From JBGAKG01 sp044224495 (lineage in GTDB: Bacteria > Myxococcota_A > Polyangia > Polyangiales > Polyangiaceae), in assembly GCA_044224495.1 (NCBI GenBank), contig JBGAKG010000026.1:1-64000 (forward strand): DNA of 64,000 nucleotides, read 5' to 3'. The position numbers and the translations under genes are program-made. This document shows positions 25,434 to 34,356 of this stretch, piece after piece. The stretch's first letter is position 1. Each line of letters opens with the position of its first letter. The notes under the pieces are model-generated. The model was given only the letters and a program-made list of their open reading frames with translations, was not told the origin of the DNA and searched no databases.

Positions 25434-26847
25434 GGTTCCTCCAGATGTGCATCACGGCGTAGGCACGCCAGGGACGTAGGGGTTCGACGGCGGCGACGGC
25501 GTCTTCGCCGAGCGCACGCTTCACGACGAGATCGCCAGCCGGAAAGGCGTCGGGCCAGCGGAGCGCGCGCATGGCGACGTACTCGGCCGTCCAGTCGCCG
25601 ATGCCGGGGAGCGCGACCAACGCCGCGTGCGTGGCCGCAGGCTCCGACGTTCGATCGAGCTCGAGCGCTCCCCCGGCGACCGCGCGCGCCAGCGCACGAA
25701 TGCCGTTCGCGCGCGTGCGCGGCACGAGCGTGATGCGCGCGCGGGCGAGCGCCGCGGCCGTCGGGAAGAGACGGTTCACGTCCGCGAACGGGGTGACGAG
25801 CGGCTCTCCCCACTTGGCCGCGAGCTTCCCCGCGAGGGTACGCGCGCCCGCCACGGAGACCTGCTGCCCGAGGATCGCGCGGACCGCGAGCTCGAAGCCG
25901 CTCACGGTCCCCGGGACACGCAAGCCCGGAACGCGCCGCACGAGCGGAGCGAAGCGCGGCACGCGCCCGAGGACCTCGGCGATGGCGGCGGGTTGCGCGT
26001 CGAGATCGAAGAGCGCTCGCACGCGCGCGACGAGCGGGAGCAGCACGGGCCCGAGCGAGAGCGACACCTCGCACGCGAGCGCGCCGCGATCGGGGCTGAC
26101 GGCGAACCAGCCGCGCCGCCCGCCGAGCGCGACGCTGCGGCGGTACGTTCCCCCCTCGACGGACTCCACGCCCGGGACGGCGCGCCCGGCGAGGAACGCG
26201 AGGATGCCGTCCCAATCGTAGGGCGGTCGGTACTCGAGGCGAAGGCGGATGCTCGAGCCGTCGCCGCGCTCCGCCGGTCCACGTCCGCGCCGCGCGTCGC
26301 TGGGGGAGCGACCGAAGCGCGCGCGAAAGACGGCGTTGAACCGACGCACGCTGTGGAAGCCGCTCGCGTACGCGATCTCGGTGATGGGGAGCCGCGTGTC
26401 GCAGAGGAGCTGCTTCGCGAGCGCGATCCGCTTCGACTGGCGAAGCTCGACCGGTGTGACGCCGAGCTCCGCGACGAGCACGCGCCGCAGGTGACGCGAC
26501 GTCACGCCGAGCCCGCGCGCGACGTCCTCGAGCGCGGACTCGCCATCCTCGATCCGAGCGGCGGCGACGCCCGCGAGCTGCGCGGCGCGATCACCGAGGC
26601 CCGCGCCCGGCGCGAGCTCGGGCCGGCAGATGAAGCACGCGCGAAAGCCTTCGCGCTCCGCCTCGGCCGGGCGGCGGAAGAAGCGACACCGCGGGCGCGA
26701 AGGCGTGCGCGCGCTGCATACGGGCCGGCAGTAGATGCCGGTCGTCGTGACGCCGACGAAGAACAGGCCGTCGAACCGGGCATCGCGGCTCTGCGCGGCG
26801 CGGTACAGCTCGTCGTCGGTGAGGGGGGCTTCGCGGTGCGCGTCCAT
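25393..26847 (-). CDS. alkA: Ada N-terminal/AraC/AlkA fusion: 3-methyladenine DNA glycosylase and regulator
   Basis: This 484-residue protein joins three parts. First is an Ada zinc domain with cysteines 40, 44, 71 and 74, the same spacing as E. coli Ada Cys38/42/69/72, so it can repair methylphosphotriesters and act as a methylation sensor. Second is an AraC-type HTH region (about 100-185). Third is an AlkA glycosylase domain with the helix-hairpin-helix LPGIGDWTAEYVAMRAL and catalytic Asp439 (FPAGD). It therefore combines sensing, gene activation and base excision. It overlaps ogt by 41 bp and probably autoactivates the operon. The start is ATG 26847. Confidence 0.93.
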   Translation of the reverse strand: MDAHREAPLTDDELYRAAQSRDARFDGLFFVGVTTTGIYCRPVCSARTPSRPRCRFFRRPAEAEREGFRACFICRPELAPGAGLGDRAAQLAGVAAARIEDGESALEDVARGLGVTSRHLRRVLVAELGVTPVELRQSKRIALAKQLLCDTRLPITEIAYASGFHSVRRFNAVFRARFGRSPSDARRGRGPAERGDGSSIRLRLEYRPPYDWDGILAFLAGRAVPGVESVEGGTYRRSVALGGRRGWFAVSPDRGALACEVSLSLGPVLLPLVARVRALFDLDAQPAAIAEVLGRVPRFAPLVRRVPGLRVPGTVSGFELAVRAILGQQVSVAGARTLAGKLAAKWGEPLVTPFADVNRLFPTAAALARARITLVPRTRANGIRALARAVAGGALELDRTSEPAATHAALVALPGIGDWTAEYVAMRALRWPDAFPAGDLVVKRALGEDAVAAVEPLRPWRAYAVMHIWRNHADAEDAPKRRRS

Positions 26848-26943
26848 CGTCGTCGAAGACCGAATTAACACTGGGCGCGGGCCGGCGCTCGCCGTTTTCG
26901 GACACGGTCGCAGAATCGTGTTCTTGGGTGATACGCTGAGGGG

Positions 26944-28287
26944 ATGCGCACGACTCCCCTCGGGCTGGCGGTGGCGGTGGTGGTGGCGAGCGGCTCCTTC
27001 GCGGCGAACGCGTTCGCCACCGGCGAGGCCATCAACGGCTTCCCGAACTGGCAGGAGCGCGTGATGCTCGAGTGGACGAACCGCGCGCGGTGCGATCCGC
27101 AAGTCGAGATGACGGCGTGCGGCGGCAACTGCCCCGAGAAGGCCTGCTACACGCCGATCGCCCCGGTCGTCTGGAACGAGAAGCTGAACCACGCGGCTCG
27201 CTTCCACTCCGACAACATGAAGGCGATGAACTTCTTCAACCACCCTTCGGCGTGCACGCTCGTGAGCAACATCGATGCGCTGTACCCGGGATCGTGCCAA
27301 GGCGCCGCCGCGTGCGCGTGCGTGGGTGGGACCGCGACGTGCAGCCCGACGTGCACCCAACCGGGCGCGCGCATCGCGCTGTTCGGCTCGACGTTCTCGG
27401 GCGAGATCATCGCGAGCGGCACGGATCCGAACGGCGCGTTCTACCAGTGGCTCTTCGAGAGCTACAACAAGACCGCCTGCGCGTTCGACTACGGTCCGCC
27501 GACGAACGGCCACCGCTGGAACCTCCTGAAGGCGGGGCCCGCGTACGGCTTCGGGGCGGGCCCGGGACCGTCGGTCGGTGACTCGGGCGGCAGCGGGGCG
27601 CCGAGCAAGATCGTGAGCGGCTCGCACTACCCGCGCCAAGCCGCGAGCGTCGACGTGTGGATGAACTGGTACGACGGCGCGGGGCCGAAGTCCGTCCTCG
27701 TCAACGTGGACGGAACGTGCACCGCGATGACGCTCAAGCGCGGCTCGGTCACGAACGGCGCCTACAGCGCGACGCTCACGAACGTCGGCTCCGGCTGCCA
27801 TCGCTACTTCTTCAGCGTCGTCGACTCGGCGAACGCGATCATCACCTACCCGAGCACCGGCTCGCTCGGCATCGGCAACACGTCGTGCGCCGATTGGGAC
27901 ACGACGCGACCACCGACCGGAGCGGGCTGCAACTGCACCGCGCAGTGCGGCGGCAAGGCCTGCGGCGACGACGGGTGCGGCGGCTCGTGCGGCAACTGCG
28001 CCTCGAACGCCACGTGCAAAGCGAACCAGTGCGTGCCGAACCCGGTCGACGCGGGGGGCGGGGGCGGTGACTCCGGCGGCGGGGGCGGGGGCGACGGCGG
28101 GAACCCCACGCTCGATGGCGGCGGGGGCGGCGCCGACGGCGGCAACGGGGACACGCCCGCCGACGACGGCGGTTGTTCGTGCGACGCCGCGGGCCTGGGA
28201 TCGAGGTCGAACGACGCGGCGCTCGCCGTCGTGGTAATCGGGATGCTCATCGCGCGGCGCCGACTGCGCCGGGAAACGGGAGAGTGA
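26944..28287 (+). CDS. CAP/SCP-domain surface protein with MYXO-CTERM-like tail
   Basis: This 447-residue protein has a signal peptide (ending near ANAFA) and a CAP-type domain. Landmarks include MLEWTNRARCDP, LNHAARFHSDNMKAMNFFNH, FSGEIIASG and GHRWNLLKAG, consistent with cysteine-rich secretory/allergen proteins. A beta-rich segment follows, then a Cys-rich stretch (QCGGKACGDDGCGGSCGNC) and a Gly/Asp-rich spacer. The C-terminus is CSC, a hydrophobic helix, then RRRLRRE, which resembles the MYXO-CTERM sorting signal for surface anchoring. GAGGGG precedes the ATG by a few bases. It is divergent from the Ada/AlkA gene. Confidence 0.85.
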   Translation: MRTTPLGLAVAVVVASGSFAANAFATGEAINGFPNWQERVMLEWTNRARCDPQVEMTACGGNCPEKACYTPIAPVVWNEKLNHAARFHSDNMKAMNFFNHPSACTLVSNIDALYPGSCQGAAACACVGGTATCSPTCTQPGARIALFGSTFSGEIIASGTDPNGAFYQWLFESYNKTACAFDYGPPTNGHRWNLLKAGPAYGFGAGPGPSVGDSGGSGAPSKIVSGSHYPRQAASVDVWMNWYDGAGPKSVLVNVDGTCTAMTLKRGSVTNGAYSATLTNVGSGCHRYFFSVVDSANAIITYPSTGSLGIGNTSCADWDTTRPPTGAGCNCTAQCGGKACGDDGCGGSCGNCASNATCKANQCVPNPVDAGGGGGDSGGGGGGDGGNPTLDGGGGGADGGNGDTPADDGGCSCDAAGLGSRSNDAALAVVVIGMLIARRRLRRETGE

Positions 28288-28289
28288 CG

Positions 28290-29069
28290 ATGGGTGCGAA
28301 GCGGCGGGATCCGGTGCTCGAGCGGGTGAAGCAGGATGTCGCCGAGCACGGGTGGCACGTGATCAAGGTCGCGTCGGACGGGGAGACCGGTCCGCCGTTC
28401 GCCTACACGATCGGCCTGGAGACGACGTTCCGGCAGCCGGAGATCCTCGTCTTCGGGCTCAACGACGATCTGGACTTCATGCACCACCTGCTCAACGCGA
28501 TCGGCGACCGCATGCGGAAGGGCGAGCGCTTCGCCCACGGCGACGCGAAGACGAAGCTCCTCCCCGGCTACGCGTGCCCGTTCGCGCGCGTGCCCAAGAG
28601 CGCTTACGACGAGCACCTCGGGATCGCGATGCGGTACCACGGTGGGACGAAGTTCCGCGCGCTCCAGTGCTACTGGCCCGATCCGAAGAAGAAGCTCCCG
28701 TGGGACCCCAAGGTGATGCCCCCGATCCTGCGGCGGCAGCCCGTTCTCGCACGCCCCGACGCGGCGGGCGCGCGGGAGAAGAAGTGGCCCTTCGCCGACG
28801 CCCACTCCCGCTGGGTGTTCACGACCCGCCAGGTCGTGACCGGCGCCGAGCCGATCCGCTTCGCGGGTCGCTTCCGCGAGAACGGCGAGTGGCAGTTCGT
28901 GTGCAACACGACCGAGGACGAAGCCGATCTCGTGATGGCCACGCTCGGTTGGGCGCTCGATCACGATCCGTCGCTCGCGAAGGTCGCGAAGCTGAAGCCG
29001 GGCGAGTGCGCGGAGCGCCCGAACGCCAAGACGGCGTGGAAGCGCGCCAAGATGCCGCGCGAGCCGTGA
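28290..29069 (+). CDS. DUF4262 domain protein
   Basis: From ATG 28290, two bp after the previous stop, the product is 259 residues. The N-terminus fits DUF4262: V-x-x-H-G-W-H-V-I-K-V followed by PPFAYTIGLETTFRQPEILVFGL. The length is greater than many family members because a second region (about 160-259) is attached, rich in Trp, Lys and Asp. The function of the family is unknown. The tight spacing suggests co-transcription with the CAP-domain gene, but no functional link is apparent. Confidence 0.8.
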   Translation: MGAKRRDPVLERVKQDVAEHGWHVIKVASDGETGPPFAYTIGLETTFRQPEILVFGLNDDLDFMHHLLNAIGDRMRKGERFAHGDAKTKLLPGYACPFARVPKSAYDEHLGIAMRYHGGTKFRALQCYWPDPKKKLPWDPKVMPPILRRQPVLARPDAAGAREKKWPFADAHSRWVFTTRQVVTGAEPIRFAGRFRENGEWQFVCNTTEDEADLVMATLGWALDHDPSLAKVAKLKPGECAERPNAKTAWKRAKMPREP

Positions 29070-29180
29070 CTCCGTCACCACAGTGTCGCTCGCGAGGCGC
29101 ACGGGCGCCTCGCGTCGGCTCGTCGCATCGCGGCGTTGCCTTCGGTGGTGCGTGGCACGCGCATTGCTGAAGCTGCGGGC

Positions 29181-30113
29181 ATGCGCGCGGCAGGGCTCGT
29201 CTTCGCGGTCGTCTTGGCGGCAACGCCCGCGCTGGGTGACGACACCGACGACCCGTTCGCCGAAGGCCTGGCGCTCCAACGCGCGGGCCACTTCGCCGCC
29301 GCCCTGACGGCGTTCCAACGGGCCCAAGTACGGCACCCGTCGCCCGAGACGAAGCTCCACATGGCCGAGTGCGAGGTCGGGACCGGGCGATGGCTCCGCG
29401 CCGAGGCGCACCTCCGCGAGGCGAGCGCGGACCCGAACGACGTCGGCGCGACGGCGAAGGCCGAGCTCGCCGCGCTCGCGCCTCGGATCCCGCGGCTACG
29501 AATCGTGGTCCTCCCGTTCGACGAAGAAGCGCGCGCCCTCCGCGTCGAGATCGACGGAGACGCGATCGCCGAGCGCCCGCCCACGACGGTGCGCGTGGAT
29601 CCCGGAGTGCACCGCGTCGTCGCGACCAGCTCCTCGCACGAGCGCGCGGCGGAGACGGTCGAAGCGAAGGACGGAGAGACGACCGCGGTGACGCTCGCGC
29701 TGATGCCGGGTCCGCAGAGCCCGAGCACGTGGCGCACCTCGCTCCACCGAGCCGGCTTCGCGCTGATCGGGACGGGGGCGGCGACGGCGGCGCTCGGCAC
29801 GGGACTCCTGTTCTTCGGGGCGGTGCAGAACTTCTGCCTTCGGTTCGGCACGAGCGAGTGTCCCCACGAAGGCGACGGGCTGCTCATCGCGGGCGGACTC
29901 GTCGTCCTCGTCAGCGTCGGCTCCTTCGTCACCGCGGGCATCCTCTTCGGCGTCTCGGCGCGCCAGAGACCTCCGGCCGAGAAGCGGCACGACCCCGAGC
30001 TCCCCGACTCGGAGGTCTTCGGCGCGGAGCTGCGCGTCCCAACTTGGTACGACGGGCGCCCGCCGGTCCCGAGTATGCCGACCGTCGTGACCGTGTTCTC
30101 GCGGACGTTCTGA
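29181..30113 (+). CDS. exported TPR/PEGA-like protein with two C-terminal membrane helices
   Basis: From ATG 29181 the product is 310 residues. It has a signal peptide (ending near ALGDD), a short TPR-like helical region (DPFAEGLALQRAGHFAAALTAFQRAQ), a beta-rich PEGA-like segment (RVEIDGDAIAERPPTTVRVDPGVHRVVA) and two hydrophobic helices flanking a loop with two cysteines. The layout is the same as that of the second genes of the two kinase cassettes at 35321 and 46613, so it looks like a third paralogue without its kinase. It is presumably envelope-located. An upstream ATG at 29136 adds 15 unlikely residues. Confidence 0.75.
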   Translation: MRAAGLVFAVVLAATPALGDDTDDPFAEGLALQRAGHFAAALTAFQRAQVRHPSPETKLHMAECEVGTGRWLRAEAHLREASADPNDVGATAKAELAALAPRIPRLRIVVLPFDEEARALRVEIDGDAIAERPPTTVRVDPGVHRVVATSSSHERAAETVEAKDGETTAVTLALMPGPQSPSTWRTSLHRAGFALIGTGAATAALGTGLLFFGAVQNFCLRFGTSECPHEGDGLLIAGGLVVLVSVGSFVTAGILFGVSARQRPPAEKRHDPELPDSEVFGAELRVPTWYDGRPPVPSMPTVVTVFSRTF

Positions 30114-30130
30114 CGCCGCCGGTGCTCGGC

Positions 30131-31291
30131 TCAGAGCGCCGCGTAGACCGCGTCGATGAGAGAGCGCGCGCGCGGATCGATCAGGATGGCGGTCCCCATC
30201 CGGTTCGTCACGTAGCCGAAGCTCACGCGCGCGACGGGATCCGCGAAGCCGATCGACCCGCCCGCGCCGGTGTGCCCGAAGGCGCCTGGGCTCGGTCCGT
30301 ACGCCTCGATGCCGTCCTGCGGGAGCATGAACCCGAGCCCGAAGCGCGTCGGGACCTCGAGCACGGCGTCCGAGCCGCGGACCCGCTCCTGCGCCGCCCG
30401 CGCGATGCCGGCGCTCCCCAGCACGCGCACGCCATCGAGCTCGCCGCCGCACGCGAGCGCGGCGTAGAGGCGGGCGATCGCGGCGGCCGTCGCGTGGCCG
30501 TTCACCGACGGAAGCTCGGCGCCGCGCCACGCGCGCGACGACACGGTGCCGGGCAGCACGAGCGAAATGGGGTTCGTGAACGCCCGCGCCGTCATCGACG
30601 ACGGATCGCTCATGACGCGCTCGAGCAGCGTGGGCGGGCCCTCGAGCTTGCGCGGCATCGGGCGCAGGTCGGCGCAGCGCGCATCGTCGGCCTCGGCCAG
30701 ACCGATGTGGGCATCGAGCCCGAGCGGACCCGCGACGTGACGCCGGAAGTAAGCGCCGGGCGACTCTCCGCTCGCGCGCCGGATCAGCTCGCCGACGAGC
30801 CAGCCGAACGTCACCGGGTGGTAGCCGTGCTTCGTGCCGGGCTCCCACCACGGCTCCGTGCGCTCGAGCGCGGACGTCATCGCGGACCAGTCCCAGAGCG
30901 CCTCGGGCGGGAGTGGGTCGCGGATCGCCGGCAGGCCCGCGGTGTGATCGAGGAGCATGTGGAGCCGCACGCCGCGGAGCTCGGGCCAGTACTTGGCGAC
31001 CGGCGCATCGAGATCGAGCGCGCCCTGCTCGACGAGGCGGTGCGCGCAGAGCGACGTCCACCCCTTGGTCGTCGAGTAGACGTTCACGAGCGTGTCGCGC
31101 GCCCACGCCCGCGCGCGCGTCTTGTCGGTGAACCCGCCCCACAGCTCGACGACCGGGCGCCCGTCGACGTAGACGGCGACACCGGCCCCGAGCTCACCGC
31201 GCGAGCGAAACGACTCCGCGAACGCCGCGCGGACGCCCTCGAACCGCGGTTCGACGAACCCCCCCAGAGCGGGCTCGGGCGCGCTGGTCAA
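30131..31291 (-). CDS. serine hydrolase of the beta-lactamase/esterase class C family
   Basis: A 386-residue protein with the class C serine motif S-T-T-K (VYSTTKGWTSL), a Tyr-containing motif (KHGYHPVTFGWL), and HTGAGGSIGFADP near the C-terminus in place of the KTG box. Typical substrates are esters or D-amino peptides rather than beta-lactams. No signal peptide is seen. The likely start is TTG 31291, which overlaps the stop of the upstream membrane-protein gene in a TTGA junction. The open frame extends into that gene, but the family homology starts only after the overlap. Confidence 0.85.
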   Translation of the reverse strand: MTSAPEPALGGFVEPRFEGVRAAFAESFRSRGELGAGVAVYVDGRPVVELWGGFTDKTRARAWARDTLVNVYSTTKGWTSLCAHRLVEQGALDLDAPVAKYWPELRGVRLHMLLDHTAGLPAIRDPLPPEALWDWSAMTSALERTEPWWEPGTKHGYHPVTFGWLVGELIRRASGESPGAYFRRHVAGPLGLDAHIGLAEADDARCADLRPMPRKLEGPPTLLERVMSDPSSMTARAFTNPISLVLPGTVSSRAWRGAELPSVNGHATAAAIARLYAALACGGELDGVRVLGSAGIARAAQERVRGSDAVLEVPTRFGLGFMLPQDGIEAYGPSPGAFGHTGAGGSIGFADPVARVSFGYVTNRMGTAILIDPRARSLIDAVYAAL

Positions 31292-31680
31292 CGCGCGAAG
31301 TAGGCTTTGACGGACTTGTCGGTGAGGACGTTGAACGACTTCGCGTTCACGTAGATGCCGATGACGCCGAAGGCGGCGTAGACGAGGAGCGAGAACGACC
31401 ACTCGGTGAAGAAGGTCCAGAGCGCGCCGCCGATCCCGACGATGCCGAGCACGACGGAGAGCGCCGAGAGCGCGACGAGGAGCCAGCGCGTGACGCCGGA
31501 GCGGCGCATCAGGAGCCGCCCGAGGGCGAACGTGATCGCGAAGCCGATGCACGTGGAGATGATGGCCCCGAGGATCGAGAGGATGCCGATCCCGTTCATC
31601 AGGATGGTGGTGAACCCGGTGAAGAGGCCGAAGCCGTACCAGGTGTTCACGAGCTTCTCGATCTGAGCTTTGCCGTCCAT
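31288..31680 (-). CDS. small integral membrane protein, unknown function
   Basis: A 130-residue protein with four predicted transmembrane helices (about 17-38, 40-55, 64-85, 95-113) and a short charged C-terminus (KSVKAYFAR). I do not recognise the family. It overlaps the serine hydrolase start by 4 bp, so the pair is probably co-translated. It starts at ATG 31680. Confidence 0.7.
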   Translation of the reverse strand: MDGKAQIEKLVNTWYGFGLFTGFTTILMNGIGILSILGAIISTCIGFAITFALGRLLMRRSGVTRWLLVALSALSVVLGIVGIGGALWTFFTEWSFSLLVYAAFGVIGIYVNAKSFNVLTDKSVKAYFAR

Positions 31681-31739
31681 CGGAGCCTCCGCTGCTTCCC
31701 GTGCTACGCGGCAGTGTAGCCGAACCTTCCCGGCGCCGC

Positions 31740-32174
31740 TCACCCGACGACGAGGCGGGCCAGAGCCCCGCGGAATCGCTCGGGGATCGGGACGGAGCGG
31801 CGGGTCTCGCGGTCGACGAAGACGTGGACGAACTTGCCGCTCGCGACCGCCGTGTCCCCCTCCGCGCGGAAGATCGCGATCCCCCACGTCACCGACTTCT
31901 CGCCGAGCCGGTCGACCCGAACGCCCGCGCGGAGGCTCTCCGGGTAGGCGAGCGGTGCGTGGTAGTCGCACGCGGACGAGACGACGAGCGCGATGACGGG
32001 TGAGCGCGCGACGTCGAGCCCGGCCTCGGCGATCAGGTACGCGTTCGCGGCGGTGTCGAAGTAGGAGTAGTAGGTGACGTTGTTGACGTGGCCGTAGACG
32101 TCGTTGTCCATCCACCGCGTCGTGATGGGGTGAAAGAAGCGGTAGGCGGATGCGAGCGGCGCGGAGTTCGCCAT
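31740..32174 (-). CDS. acyl-CoA thioesterase, 4HBT hotdog fold (YbgC/FadM-like)
   Basis: A 144-residue hotdog thioesterase with the active-site motif RWMDNDVYGHVNNVTYYSYFD (Asp23 region), typical of 4-hydroxybenzoyl-CoA thioesterase-like enzymes. It hydrolyses acyl-CoA thioesters in the cytoplasm. It is only 3 bp downstream of the HOT-type dehydrogenase gene and is likely co-transcribed with it, suggesting a shared role in acyl or hydroxyacid metabolism. Confidence 0.9.
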   Translation of the reverse strand: MANSAPLASAYRFFHPITTRWMDNDVYGHVNNVTYYSYFDTAANAYLIAEAGLDVARSPVIALVVSSACDYHAPLAYPESLRAGVRVDRLGEKSVTWGIAIFRAEGDTAVASGKFVHVFVDRETRRSVPIPERFRGALARLVVG

Positions 32175-32177
32175 GGA

Positions 32178-33461
32178 TCACCAGTACGCGAGCGCGTCGC
32201 GGAAGAGGCCGTCGAGGATGGGGCCCGTGATCGCGCACGGGGCGTTGGTCAGGAGCCGCTGCTGGGGCAGCGTGCGCTCGGTGAGCCGGGAGACGTCGGC
32301 CTCGCGATAGCCGACCGCGCCCACCCCGTTCGGAATGCGTGTACGTTGCATCCAATCGACGAGCGTCCGCGCGAGGATGTCGCCCGCGTCGGCCGGGGCC
32401 GCACCGCGCACGTCGGCCCCGAGCGCGGCGGCGGCGGCGAGGTGCCGCTCCGGGCACGCCGCCGCGGTGAGCCGGAACACCGCCGGCGCGTTGACCACCA
32501 CCGAGATGCCGTGGGGGACCATCGCGTGGAACGACTTCGCCAACCCCGCGACCGCGTAGCTCATCGCGTGCGGAACGTGGACCCCCGCGTTGCCGAACGC
32601 GATGCCTGCGAGCGTCGCGGCCCACATCACCTCTTCCCGCGCGGCGTCGTCGGAGGCGTCGGCCACCGCGGGCCCGAACGACCGCCCGAAGATCGCGAGC
32701 GCCTCGAGGCACCCGATGTCGCTCCAACGGTTCGCCCCTTGGCTCATCGGACGCGCGAGCGGCGTCGCGGAGCGCGCCCGCGCCGTGAACGGACGCGCGG
32801 TGTAGGACTCGAGCGCGTGGCAGAGGACGTCCATCCCGCTCGCCGCGACCACTTCGCTCGGGAGCGAGCGCGTGAAGTCGGCGTCGACGAGCGCCTCGGT
32901 CGGGCGGAGGAGCGGCGACGCGATCCCGGTCTTGAGCCCCCGCTCCACGAGGTCGAAGATGGCGATGCCGGTCACCTCGCTCCCCGTCCCGGACGTGGTG
33001 GGGCACGCGACGTGCGGCCGCAGGGGGCCCGGCACGGCCCTGCCCTCGCCGATCGGCGCGTTGACGTAGGCGAGGAGCTCGGCGGGGTGCGTCGCGTAGA
33101 GGTTCGCGGCCTTGCACGTGTCGATGACGGAGCCGCCGCCGATCGAGACGAAGCCATCCAGGTTGGCTTCGAGCGCGAAGCGCGCCCCGTCGCGGAACGA
33201 GGCATCGGTGGGCTCCACCACGACGGCGTCGTGCACGACCGGGTCCACGCCGGCCTCGCGGAGCGACGCGAGCGCCCGCGCGAAGGGCTCGAGCGCGGCC
33301 ACGTTGCGATCGGTGAAGACGCCGACGCGCCGCACCCCGAGCGCGTGGACGCGGGGGCCGAGCTCGCCGATGCACCCGCGCCCGAACGTGATTCGTGACG
33401 CATCGACCGTGAACGCGGCCTCGCCGCCAGGGGTGGACGCAAACGCGTGGGCGCACGACAT
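32178..33461 (-). CDS. iron-containing alcohol dehydrogenase, hydroxyacid-oxoacid transhydrogenase (HOT/ADHFE1) type
   Basis: This 427-residue protein fits family III iron-dependent dehydrogenases. It has the NAD-binding GGGSVIDTCKAANLYATHPAELLAYVN segment, PTTSGTGSEVTGIAIFD, and His-containing metal-site helices (DVLCHALES, GVHVPHAMSYAV, HAMVPHGISV). The wording of these blocks is closest to mammalian ADHFE1, which couples oxidation of 4-hydroxybutyrate to reduction of 2-oxoglutarate. It begins at ATG 33461 and is divergent from a PaaI-type thioesterase, with 34 bp between the starts. Confidence 0.9.
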   Translation of the reverse strand: MSCAHAFASTPGGEAAFTVDASRITFGRGCIGELGPRVHALGVRRVGVFTDRNVAALEPFARALASLREAGVDPVVHDAVVVEPTDASFRDGARFALEANLDGFVSIGGGSVIDTCKAANLYATHPAELLAYVNAPIGEGRAVPGPLRPHVACPTTSGTGSEVTGIAIFDLVERGLKTGIASPLLRPTEALVDADFTRSLPSEVVAASGMDVLCHALESYTARPFTARARSATPLARPMSQGANRWSDIGCLEALAIFGRSFGPAVADASDDAAREEVMWAATLAGIAFGNAGVHVPHAMSYAVAGLAKSFHAMVPHGISVVVNAPAVFRLTAAACPERHLAAAAALGADVRGAAPADAGDILARTLVDWMQRTRIPNGVGAVGYREADVSRLTERTLPQQRLLTNAPCAITGPILDGLFRDALAYW

Positions 33462-33495
33462 GACTCGAACTACTGTAGCGCCCCACGAGGTGAAG

Positions 33496-33948
33496 ATGAG
33501 CCAGGACCACGCAGCGACCGTGAACGGACTCCCCGACGGGTGGGTCAAGGCGATGGGCATCCAGTTCGTTCGCGCCACGCCGGACGAGGTGGTGGCCGAG
33601 CTCGAGGTCGGCGAAGCTCACCGGCAGCCCCTCGGCATGGTCCACGGGGGCGTCTTCGCCGGCCTCGTCGAGACGGTGACCTCCATCGGCGCCGGCATCA
33701 ACGCGATGATGGCGGGGAAGCTCAGCGTCGGGCTGGAGAACCACACCTCGTTCCTCCACGCCGTGCGGCGCGGAAAGATCCAGGCGACTGCGCGGCCGCT
33801 GATGCGGGGCGGGCGCACGCACGTGTGGGAGGCGTCGATCACGGACGAGAGCGGGCGCGTCGTCGCGACGGGACGCGTTCGGTTTCTGGTGCTCGAGCCC
33901 GGCTCGTCGGTCGCCGGCGAGGGCGTGGCGCTCCAGGGCGGGGAGTGA
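33496..33948 (+). CDS. PaaI-family hotdog thioesterase
   Basis: A 150-residue protein with the PaaI/YdiI-like motif GMVHGGVFAGLVETVTSIGA (His and Gly around 48-52, Glu on the hotdog helix). It is expected to hydrolyse acyl- or aryl-CoA esters. The second thioesterase of this neighbourhood is at 31740, on the other side of the HOT dehydrogenase. ATG 33496 is chosen; an in-frame GTG two codons earlier is possible. Its TGA directly abuts the TCA of the convergent response regulator. Confidence 0.88.
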   Translation: MSQDHAATVNGLPDGWVKAMGIQFVRATPDEVVAELEVGEAHRQPLGMVHGGVFAGLVETVTSIGAGINAMMAGKLSVGLENHTSFLHAVRRGKIQATARPLMRGGRTHVWEASITDESGRVVATGRVRFLVLEPGSSVAGEGVALQGGE

Positions 33949-34356
33949 TCAGCGCAGGTTCGTGAAGATCTCTTCGAAGCGACGAACGAACTCGCCGTCG
34001 TCGCTCGTCTTCGCGATCGCGCCGACCGCGCCACACGCCGCGGCGCGCGCTTCGACCTCGGCCGCGGCGAGGCTCGAGTGGATGACGATCGGGGGCGCAC
34101 CCTCGATCCCGCGAACCATCGACTCCGCCGAGCCGCCTTCGAGGCCCGGGATGTCGAGATCGAGGACGACCACGTCGGGGTGATGCTCGGCGATCGCCTC
34201 CGCCGCGGAAGACGGCGAGTCGAGCGTCACGACGCGGAACCCGCGCCGCTCCAACCGCGCCCGCACGACGTGCTGGGCGACGGCACTGTCGTCGATCACG
34301 AGCACGGTTCCACGCGGGGCTTCCCCAGCCACGAGGAACGAGGTTATCTCCCCCAT
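33949..34356 (-). CDS. single-domain response regulator
   Basis: From ATG 34356 it has 135 residues forming one receiver domain. The acid pair is DDS (about 22-23), the phosphoacceptor Asp lies in VVVLDLDIPGLEGG (about residue 66), a Ser (HSS) stands at the Thr/Ser switch, and a Lys lies in AIAKTSDD. There is no output domain, so it probably works as a CheY-like phosphorelay or docking protein. A GTG at 34371 would add 5 residues. The minus-strand ATG and the plus-strand ATG of the methyltransferase share the same CATG. Confidence 0.85.
   Translation of the reverse strand: MGEITSFLVAGEAPRGTVLVIDDSAVAQHVVRARLERRGFRVVTLDSPSSAAEAIAEHHPDVVVLDLDIPGLEGGSAESMVRGIEGAPPIVIHSSLAAAEVEARAAACGAVGAIAKTSDDGEFVRRFEEIFTNLR

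Noticed and set aside
31288..33822. An 844-residue open frame extending the small membrane protein upstream
   Set aside because: Only the last 130 residues form a sensible membrane protein. The rest is antisense or out of frame to the thioesterase and dehydrogenase genes.
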